From: an uncultured Treponema sp.
Lineage (GTDB): Bacteria > Spirochaetota > Spirochaetia > Treponematales > Treponemataceae
Length of the DNA stretch: 64,000 nt
Assembly: GCA_946186185.1 (NCBI GenBank)
Contig: CAMHMJ010000011.1
Span: 17,929 to 81,928 of the forward strand
Direction: 5' to 3'
Shown: positions 51,813-58,834 of the stretch, piece by piece
Layout: each line of letters opens with the position of its first letter
Position numbering within the stretch: the stretch's first letter is position 1
Notes under the pieces: model-generated
The model's database searches: none
What the model was told of the DNA's origin: nothing
The model's input: only the letters and a program-made list of their open reading frames with translations
Program-made: the position numbers and the translations under genes

Positions 51813-52451
51813 TTATTTATCTGAAATGCATACACTTATGCTGTAGCCGTCCCGTTCGAATGCTTCGATACGCCAGTTTTCTCCGTTGATTTTTATGTCT
51901 TTCTTAGAAAAAGCCGGTAAAACAGAAAACGAGGCAGGCTCAAAATTAAAGCCCTGTCCCATGGCTTTTAAAACGCTTTCTTTCATGGTCCAGAGCCTGT
52001 AAAAACATTCTGAAGAATTGCCCGAAAAATCCTTAAAAAAAGCTGTCGAATTGTCCTTTTCCAGAGCCGTCACCCACTCTTTTTCTTCTGAGGTAAAAAT
52101 CATTTTTGCTTCTTCCGGAAAAGCTTCCTCCATTTTTTCAATATCCAGACCGATTTTTGCGCCTTCCCTGTCACTAATTGCAATGGCGCATAGTTCAAAA
52201 CTGTGAGAAATACTGAAGGCTTTTTTCCCCGGAGCAAAAGGCTTTCCATATTCGTTAAACGAAAGCCCCTTTTCTGAATTGATTCCGGCAAACCGTTTTA
52301 AAAGGAAGCCTGCCCCCAGACACAAAAGTCTGTCCTCTTCCCTTAAAAAACGGTGTGCTTTTTTCCAGCGTTCAGGCATAGCTTCCTTCATCCAGGAAAA
52401 ATCCATACCGCGAATCTGACTTACGTGAAGAGTTTCAAGCTGAAAATCCAT
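51813..52451 (-). CDS. Sfp-type 4'-phosphopantetheinyl transferase
   Basis: 212 residues. PPTase motifs: GKPFAPGKKAFSISHS (His), IGLDIEKME (metal-binding D-x-E) and FYRLWTMKESVLKAMGQG (W-x-x-K-E). It converts both T domains of the NRPS 30 bp downstream to the holo form using CoA. First gene of the operon. TATAAT lies 8 nt before the ATG, so the mRNA has almost no 5' leader. Confidence 0.95.
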   Translation of the reverse strand: MDFQLETLHVSQIRGMDFSWMKEAMPERWKKAHRFLREEDRLLCLGAGFLLKRFAGINSEKGLSFNEYGKPFAPGKKAFSISHSFELCAIAISDREGAKIGLDIEKMEEAFPEEAKMIFTSEEKEWVTALEKDNSTAFFKDFSGNSSECFYRLWTMKESVLKAMGQGFNFEPASFSVLPAFSKKDIKINGENWRIEAFERDGYSISVCISDK

Positions 52452-52459
52452 ACTACTTT

Positions 52460-52465
52460 ATTATA
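52460..52465 (-). promoter_or_regulatory. -10 element of the PPTase-NRPS-MATE operon
   Basis: Minus-strand TATAAT at 52465-52460, 8 nt before the ATG at 52451. -35 weak (TTGCCC at 19 bp). Confidence 0.5.
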
Positions 52466-52573
52466 CTCAAAATTCACCACAAACGGGCAAAAACTTAATT
52501 TACCAGAGAATAATTCTCTGACTTGGCTCAAGATAATATCTGTCAGTATAAAAAGTTTTATCCTGAAATGAAA

Positions 52574-53389
52574 TTATTTCTTTGTAAGACTAACGGAATC
52601 AAACACGCCGTCTTTTTTGACTTTGAAAAATTTCTTGCTGTACAAAATCCTTAAGCCATTCTCTTCGTAGATAAGCTCGTGGGGAATAAAGCTGTAATAA
52701 ATCTCTTCGAAAGTTTCATACGCCGAAAGGGATGAAAAATCCGAAATCGAGGCAGAACCTTCAATATAGAATTTGATTGTGGAAGCAGAATCAGAAACCA
52801 CTGCGTAAAGATACTTGTCTTCACCGTTCATTGAAATTCTTCCGGAAACCCAGGTGCCGTCAGCAGGCTTTTCCCATTCTGCCTTAATTGTATCTTTAAG
52901 AAGGACAAGATTTTTTGTGTCCATAGAATTCTCTGACAGTTCTTTGGAGATACAGATTTTACTTCCATTGTTGTACACATAATAGAATGCAGACGGGAAT
53001 CCATACTGAAACTTATACGCATCGATTGAAGAAGTAAACTTTACATAAACCTGACTAGGTGAATAAGCCCAGACCTTATCGTTATTCACAAGGTCGCCTG
53101 AAGTTCCGGTCAGTAAATAGTAATCGTAATCTTCCCAGCTAATCATGGCAGCTTTTCCGTTTTCTTTATCAACATGAATGATGATGTTTTCGTCCGTCAT
53201 AGTCATGTAATCTCCACTTGGAACGTCAGGAATGCCTGCTTCATCCTCCTCTGGTTCTGGAGATGGCTGTGGCGATGGAGTCGGATTCACATCGGTCGTA
53301 GAATCCTCTGCTTCGGAACATGCGTTGAATCCAAGTACACATACAAGCGCAAATATCATACTGATTATAACTGAAATTGATTTCTTCAT
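52574..53389 (-). CDS. Lipoprotein of unknown function
   Basis: 271 residues. Signal peptide with lipobox FNAC (about residue 24), a Pro/Ser/Glu-rich tether (TPSPQPSPEPEED), then a domain rich in beta-strand and aromatic residues (SWEDYDYYLLTG, YKFQYGFPSAFYYVYN). No family recognised. GGAGG precedes the ATG. It diverges from the membrane-bound regulator at 53513, and the AGCAC boxes lie between both promoters, so it is a likely target of that regulator. Confidence 0.7.
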   Translation of the reverse strand: MKKSISVIISMIFALVCVLGFNACSEAEDSTTDVNPTPSPQPSPEPEEDEAGIPDVPSGDYMTMTDENIIIHVDKENGKAAMISWEDYDYYLLTGTSGDLVNNDKVWAYSPSQVYVKFTSSIDAYKFQYGFPSAFYYVYNNGSKICISKELSENSMDTKNLVLLKDTIKAEWEKPADGTWVSGRISMNGEDKYLYAVVSDSASTIKFYIEGSASISDFSSLSAYETFEEIYYSFIPHELIYEENGLRILYSKKFFKVKKDGVFDSVSLTKK

Positions 53390-53432
53390 ATTTATCCTCC
53401 AATATATATAATAGAAAGTTTAAGTCATCAAA

Positions 53433-53481
53433 AGCACAAAATCAGCACAAAAAGAATAAAAAATCAGCACCTAAACAGCAC
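53433..53481. promoter_or_regulatory. AGCAC boxes on an 11-bp grid
   Basis: AGCAC begins at 53433, 53444, 53466 and 53477, i.e. every 11 bp with one position (53455) skipped. Located between the divergent lipoprotein and regulator promoters. SARP-type regulators bind heptamer direct repeats at 11 or 22 bp spacing (known for Streptomyces SARPs); the adjacent gene has such a DNA-binding domain. Confidence 0.6.
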
Positions 53482-53512
53482 ATTCTTAAAAAAAGATGAT
53501 ATAATGGAAAGT

Positions 53513-54547
53513 ATGAAAGGCAGCATCCTAAATTTCTACAGAGAGCGTTACCACATTTCTAGCCGTGACCTTGCGGATGCAGGGGAATCCAACAGAATTG
53601 TAGCAAACATCATAAGTTCACTTCTGTTTATACTCGGAGCCGGGGATTTAATCGCCTTAATTTTGCTGCACCATTCTGACCTTCAGAGCTACAGTAAACA
53701 TTTGACCTATTTTGGAATTTTTATGATTCCCGGAATCCTGATATTTTTATATTCAAAGCTGACAAAAAACGGGCCGGAAGAAAAATCCTACATCAAGAAA
53801 ACCATTCCCGTGTACATAGTAATTTACATGTCCCTTTTTATTTCCGTCTTCAACTTTTACGTTCTGGGAAAAACTTTCAACGGAGTCGTAATATATTTTT
53901 TAACGGCCTTCATTTCCCTCAGCGTATTTTCCTTCTCACCTGTAATTTTTCTTTTGGGCATTGTCATGGCAATCGGAGTAATGGCTCCTGGTATTTATGA
54001 ACAGTTCGGCCTGAGTGGCATTGCAGATTCAATTCTTGCCACTGTAGTAATGTTCTGCCTTGCTCTTTACAAAAGACGCATCGAAAAAAAGCAGCTCATG
54101 TTCCTTAAAAAACAAAAGCAGAACCTTGAAGCAAAAACCTTCGGCAATTTCACCCTCTTATACGAAAATAAGGTCATCAAGTTTTCCCGCACAAAATCGA
54201 ACGAGCTGATGGCCTATCTCATCTACAAAAACGGAAGCTCCATCAACACAAAAGAGCTGCTTTCAGTTTTGTGGGGCGATAAGGCAAATTCCAGCAAGCA
54301 CGGAAGCAGCCTTCGAAACCTCATCGTAGATATAAAGCATACCCTAAGCGAGCTGGAAATCCAGAATTTCTTCATTGCAGAATACAACAATTTCCGAATC
54401 AATCCCGCAGTAATAAAATGCGACTACTACGACTTCTTGAACGGCGACAAAACTGTCATCAGCAGATTTGCCGGTGAGTTCATGAGCCAGTTCAGCTGGG
54501 CGGAAGAAACCGCAGGCTTTCTTGAAATGAAAGCCGTGGGGAAATAA
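53513..54547 (+). CDS. Membrane-bound regulator with SARP-like winged helix
   Basis: 344 residues from ATG 53513 (an ATG at 53504 overlaps the -10 TATAAT at 53500-53505). Residues about 27-195 have six membrane helices; a basic hinge (YKRRIEKKQLMFLKKQKQ) leads to a C-terminal winged HTH: GNFTLLYENKVIKFSRTKSN, ELMAYLIYKNG, INTKELLSVLW, SSLRNLIVDIKHTL. This is the DNA-binding fold of SARP/OmpR regulators, ending at the beginning of what is a BTAD in SARPs (GEFMSQFSWAEE). A one-component, ToxR-like arrangement: a membrane signal sensed and passed directly to DNA. Likely autoregulated through the AGCAC boxes. Confidence 0.8.
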   Translation: MKGSILNFYRERYHISSRDLADAGESNRIVANIISSLLFILGAGDLIALILLHHSDLQSYSKHLTYFGIFMIPGILIFLYSKLTKNGPEEKSYIKKTIPVYIVIYMSLFISVFNFYVLGKTFNGVVIYFLTAFISLSVFSFSPVIFLLGIVMAIGVMAPGIYEQFGLSGIADSILATVVMFCLALYKRRIEKKQLMFLKKQKQNLEAKTFGNFTLLYENKVIKFSRTKSNELMAYLIYKNGSSINTKELLSVLWGDKANSSKHGSSLRNLIVDIKHTLSELEIQNFFIAEYNNFRINPAVIKCDYYDFLNGDKTVISRFAGEFMSQFSWAEETAGFLEMKAVGK

Positions 54548-54803
54548 TGTACATTGTTGCGGCAGTCAGGGCAAAAAATATGCTCTAAACATTCTTAATT
54601 CGTCTACTTTTTCAGACAAATAACCTGTGTCATTTTGTCTTTCAGGCTGTTCAGCTCAATTGAAAATTTCTCAATTTTAAAATAAACTTAAATTCCAGTA
54701 ACCGTTTTGTTAAGGGTGCATTTTATTTAAAAAAAGACCGCTCCGGCCGGCTCTAATTGTCTCTAATTGACTCTGACCGGCGGCCCGTACAGGAAAAACT
54801 GAA

Positions 54804-56798
54804 GTGAAAAAACATTTTTCTAAATCTTTTGCCGCTGTAATTATCTCTGCGGTTATGGTTCAGGTGCCGCTTTTGGCTCAGGTAAAAATCAACTTTACCC
54901 CGGAAGTCAGGCGTTCAGATGAAAAACCGACAGGTCTTGCTGACTTCGACTATTCTTCGGAACGGAACAAAGAAGATGTATCTGTCCCAAAAAAGACCCG
55001 GGGTGTTGAGCGCTACAACAAGCTGAATATCTGGGGTGAAGTAATTCCAGATTCCTTCCTCTTTCACAGAAACACTCTTAGTCAGAAGCAGAAGGCGGTT
55101 TACGATGCCGGCTACAAAGGCCTAATGAAAAATGAAGACCGGGTTGAAATGCCTGTAGGACTTACCCGAACAGAAATGCGGGAAACAATTCATGCCCTCT
55201 ATTACGATAATCCGGAAGCTTTCTGGTGGGACGGCGGATATTCCGTTTGGACGAACTCTGATGATACAGTAACCGCCTTCCGTTTTTCACCATGGATGGA
55301 CATGTCTGAACTTGATGCCAGCTATGAAAAATTCTGGAACGCCACTGCTCCGATTCTCTTTTATGCCTCTAAATTGCCGGATGACATGAGCAAAATCAAA
55401 TACATTCACGATTATCTCTGTCTTTCAATCGAATACGATTACGATTCCCTGAATGCCGGAAAAATCAGCGGAAAGCTTCAGACTGCCTATTCCAGTGCCG
55501 TTGAATATAAGACCGTTTGTGCCGGCTATTCTGCCCTCTTCCAGTATTACATGCAGAATCTTGGAATTCCCTGTGCAAAAATTTCCAGCAACAGTCATGC
55601 CTGGAACCTTTTAAAAGTGAACGGACAGTGCTACCAGATGGATGTCACCTGGAATGACGCAAACGCCATTCCTCCATATTTTAATCTGACTCATGAAGAA
55701 ATGGCAAAAATTGAAAGCCACACTCCCGATGAATCAACAAAGAAAATTATCGACGCTAATCCGAACACGAACAGGCAGATGTCCTATATTCAGTATTTTG
55801 GAGCTCTTCTTGAAGGAAGCCCTTACACCTACAAGGAACTGGCGGACTTTGACTACACAACAAACAGCAATAATTCAAACACTGTAAAAATTTACCAGAC
55901 TGAACCTACGATTCTAAGCACCGTACACAATGCTGATGAATTAAAAACTGCCCTGTTCAAGACCTGCGGTTCAGATTATTACGATGGCACGATTTTCCAG
56001 TTCTATGTTCCAACAAGAGATGAAATGGATAAAATCTACAGCCGGATTTATGAAGGAGAGATTTGCGACTATCATAAAGGAGTTCGTTCTTATGTGGGAA
56101 ACGGCGTAATTTACAGCCTGACCCTTGCTTCTTCAAAAAAACAGCCGGAAGGCGTAAAGACAGACAATTCTCAAAAACTTGTTGTTTATGAAGCAAAGAA
56201 CTTTACCTCTTTAACCTCACTGTTTGTTACACTGGGCGGTGGAGAAGCAAGTGCTGCAAAAAAAATTGCTGAATCCTTTGAAGACGTTGCTTCTGCCTCA
56301 GTAAATAATCTGGGAGACGGACTTTTTGAACTCAAGCTTTCGGTAAACGAGGAAGCTGAAATTCGTCCTGCCCTTGCAAAGAAACTTGTGAACAGCGGTT
56401 TTGATTTATTCGAAATCCACGATAAAAATAACGAACCTCCAAAAATCGGTGACAAAGGTCCCTGCGGCGGAACCGTATTTTATATAGAAGGAAAAAAAGC
56501 CTATGAATGCAGCGAGATTTTAGGCACCGAAGACTGGGAAACTGCAAAAAAACTGTGTAAGAATTACAAAGGCGGCGGAAAAGCAGACTGGGCTCTGCCG
56601 GATAAAGATCAGCTGGAAAATATCTATCAGAATCTTCGTAAATCAGGAATTGTAAACGATAATACCTGGAACTGGGGCGCTTCCACCAACACTGCAGGCA
56701 GCGCCTGGGTTCAGAACTTTTCCGACGGAGAAAAATTCTACACCACGGACAAGAATTATAAACTGACAGTCCGGGCTGTTCGTGCTTATAAATATTAA
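54804..56798 (+). CDS. Secreted transglutaminase-fold protein with C-terminal DUF1566-like domain (paralogue 1)
   Basis: 664 residues, GTG start with AGGA upstream. Signal peptide ending near PLLAQ. Transglutaminase-like core: Cys in EYKTVCAGYSALF (about 239), His in SHAWNLLKVNG (about 265), Asp in MDVTWND (about 280). The C-terminal 120 residues are DUF1566/Lcl-like (GPCGGTVFYIEGKKAYECSE, ADWALPDKDQLE, WNWGASTNTAGSAW). Bacterial transglutaminase-like proteins may crosslink or act as peptidases. 54548-54803 upstream shows repeats CTCTAATTG but no gene. Tandem with 56857-58770. Confidence 0.8.
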   Translation: MKKHFSKSFAAVIISAVMVQVPLLAQVKINFTPEVRRSDEKPTGLADFDYSSERNKEDVSVPKKTRGVERYNKLNIWGEVIPDSFLFHRNTLSQKQKAVYDAGYKGLMKNEDRVEMPVGLTRTEMRETIHALYYDNPEAFWWDGGYSVWTNSDDTVTAFRFSPWMDMSELDASYEKFWNATAPILFYASKLPDDMSKIKYIHDYLCLSIEYDYDSLNAGKISGKLQTAYSSAVEYKTVCAGYSALFQYYMQNLGIPCAKISSNSHAWNLLKVNGQCYQMDVTWNDANAIPPYFNLTHEEMAKIESHTPDESTKKIIDANPNTNRQMSYIQYFGALLEGSPYTYKELADFDYTTNSNNSNTVKIYQTEPTILSTVHNADELKTALFKTCGSDYYDGTIFQFYVPTRDEMDKIYSRIYEGEICDYHKGVRSYVGNGVIYSLTLASSKKQPEGVKTDNSQKLVVYEAKNFTSLTSLFVTLGGGEASAAKKIAESFEDVASASVNNLGDGLFELKLSVNEEAEIRPALAKKLVNSGFDLFEIHDKNNEPPKIGDKGPCGGTVFYIEGKKAYECSEILGTEDWETAKKLCKNYKGGGKADWALPDKDQLENIYQNLRKSGIVNDNTWNWGASTNTAGSAWVQNFSDGEKFYTTDKNYKLTVRAVRAYKY

Positions 56799-56856
56799 TT
56801 TTACACCACCGCGGGCTGTAACTAATCGGCCCGCTTACTATTAAGAGGGAGCATAA

Positions 56857-58770
56857 ATGAAAAAAATCTTTTCTAAATCTTTTGCTGCAATTGTCGTGGC
56901 TGCTGCCTTGGTTCAGATGCCGGCCATAGCCCAGGTAAAAACTACTTTTACCCAGGAAAAAAGACGCTCTGGTGAAAAACCAACAGGTCTTGTTGAGCCG
57001 AAACCTGTTTCAGAGCGCAACGAAGTTGATATCGCCATGCCAAAAAAGACTCGCGGTGTTGAGCGCTACAGCAAACTGAATATCTGGGGAAAGACGATTC
57101 CTGATTCATTTCTGTTTTACAGGGAAAACCTGAACCAGAAGCAGAAAGCCGTTTATGATACAATTTATAAAGCCTTAATGAAAAATGAGGAAGGGGCTTC
57201 TCTTCCTGTTGGTCTTACCGAAGACGAATTTTTCGAAGCTATGGACGCCGTTGAATACGATAATCCTGAAGCCTTCTGGTGGGACGGCCATTACAGGTAC
57301 TGGACGAATTCTGATGATACCGTAACCAGCTTTAAGTTCAAAAACTGGCTTGAAGATTCTGAAATTGAACAAAAATATGAAGAATTCTGGAACGCTACTT
57401 CTCCAATTCTGTTTTATGCTTCCAAGTTGCCGGACGAAATGAGCAAAATAAAATATGTTCACGACTATCTCTGTCTTTCCATAGAATACGATGATGAGTC
57501 CTATGAATCCGGAAACACAGGCGGAAAGCTTCAGACAGCCTACAGCGGTGCCGTAGAATATAAGACAGTTTGCGCCGGCTATTCCACCCTCTTTGAGTAT
57601 TACCTGCAGAATCTTGGAATTCCCTGCACCTATATTTCCAGCGGCGGACATGCATGGAATTTCCTGAAGGTAAACGGCCAGTACTATCAGATGGATGTTA
57701 CCTGGAACGATACCGAATTAATTCCAAGCTACTATAATTTAACTCATGAAGAAATGCAGAAGATAAAAAGCCATACGCCGAAAGCCATTTCAAAAAAGGT
57801 TATTGATGCCCACCCGAGCACAGGAAATCAGATGTCCTATCTTCAGTATTTCGGCGCTCTTCTTGAGGGAAGCCCTTACACCTACAAGGAGCTGTCGTTC
57901 TACGACCCGGAAAAGAGTATCAGTCAGCCGGGAGCCGTAAAGATTTACAAAAACAACCCTGAAATCTTAAGGACTGTAAGAACCGGTGAAGATTTACTTG
58001 TCCTGATTAACGATACTTACGGAACAGATTATACCAAAGGCACAGTAATTAACTTTTTTGTCCCATCACGGGAAGAAATGGACGCACTCTACGACCGGCT
58101 TTATAAAGGCGATCTGTACGACTATTATCTTAGAGGAAGCCGTACTTATGCAGGAAACGGTGTAGTTTATGAGCTAACCCTTGATGCTCCAAAGAATACA
58201 GGAAACAGTTCGTCAGGCAGTAGTGCTTCTGCAAAAACTGTAACCGGTTCGTCAGGAAGCGGAAATGTATTTTCCTCAGCAGCTGTAACTTCAAACATCA
58301 GCGCGGCAAAAAACACTGAGAACAGCGATTCCGGTTCTTCAAAAAATAATGGAAAAACAACTGGAACCAGTGTGTCTTCAGGCAAAACCGGAAAATCTTC
58401 TTCTCCAAAAATCGGAGACAAAGGCCCTGCCGGCGGAATTGTATTCTATATAGAAGGAAAGAAGGCCTACGAATGCAGCGAAATCATAGGTCAGAAAGAC
58501 TGGGAAAACGCAAAAACTCTGTGCAAGAATTATAGAGGCGGCGGAAAGTCAGACTGGTTTTTGCCAAATGAAGAACAGCTGAATTATATCTACAGGAACC
58601 TGCAAAAAGCCGGAATCATAAGCGATGACAACTGGTACTGGTCATCAACCCCAAACACTGATTTTTCCGGCTCAGCCTTTGCACAGGATTTTTCCGATGG
58701 CAGACAGAACGGCATGAATCCAACTTATGGAGAGTTAAGCATCAGGGCGGTGCGAGTTTTTGAATACTAA
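56857..58770 (+). CDS. Secreted transglutaminase-fold protein (paralogue 2)
   Basis: 637 residues, 58 bp after paralogue 1, RBS AGAGGGAG. Same plan: signal peptide to PAIAQ, Cys in EYKTVCAGYSTLF (about 238), His in GHAWNFLKVNG (about 264), Asp in MDVTWND (about 281), then DUF1566-like ending (GPAGGIVFYIEGKKAYECSE). Differs in the linker: where paralogue 1 has a folded insert, this one has an 80-residue Ser/Gly/Thr-rich flexible linker (SSGSSASAKTVTGSSGSG). A GCGGGC/GCCCGC hairpin separates the genes. A local tandem duplication with diverged linkers. Confidence 0.8.
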   Translation: MKKIFSKSFAAIVVAAALVQMPAIAQVKTTFTQEKRRSGEKPTGLVEPKPVSERNEVDIAMPKKTRGVERYSKLNIWGKTIPDSFLFYRENLNQKQKAVYDTIYKALMKNEEGASLPVGLTEDEFFEAMDAVEYDNPEAFWWDGHYRYWTNSDDTVTSFKFKNWLEDSEIEQKYEEFWNATSPILFYASKLPDEMSKIKYVHDYLCLSIEYDDESYESGNTGGKLQTAYSGAVEYKTVCAGYSTLFEYYLQNLGIPCTYISSGGHAWNFLKVNGQYYQMDVTWNDTELIPSYYNLTHEEMQKIKSHTPKAISKKVIDAHPSTGNQMSYLQYFGALLEGSPYTYKELSFYDPEKSISQPGAVKIYKNNPEILRTVRTGEDLLVLINDTYGTDYTKGTVINFFVPSREEMDALYDRLYKGDLYDYYLRGSRTYAGNGVVYELTLDAPKNTGNSSSGSSASAKTVTGSSGSGNVFSSAAVTSNISAAKNTENSDSGSSKNNGKTTGTSVSSGKTGKSSSPKIGDKGPAGGIVFYIEGKKAYECSEIIGQKDWENAKTLCKNYRGGGKSDWFLPNEEQLNYIYRNLQKAGIISDDNWYWSSTPNTDFSGSAFAQDFSDGRQNGMNPTYGELSIRAVRVFEY

Positions 58771-58774
58771 CTCA

Positions 58775-58813
58775 AATGCCGATTTTTATATTTTCTACAC
58801 CAAAATCGACATT
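58775..58813. terminator. Bidirectional hairpin between convergent genes
   Basis: AATGCCGATTTT (58775-58786) and AAAATCGACATT (58802-58813), one mismatch, loop TATATTTTCTACACC. T-rich on both exits. Confidence 0.55.
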
Positions 58814-58834
58814 CGATTTACTAAGAAATTCTTC

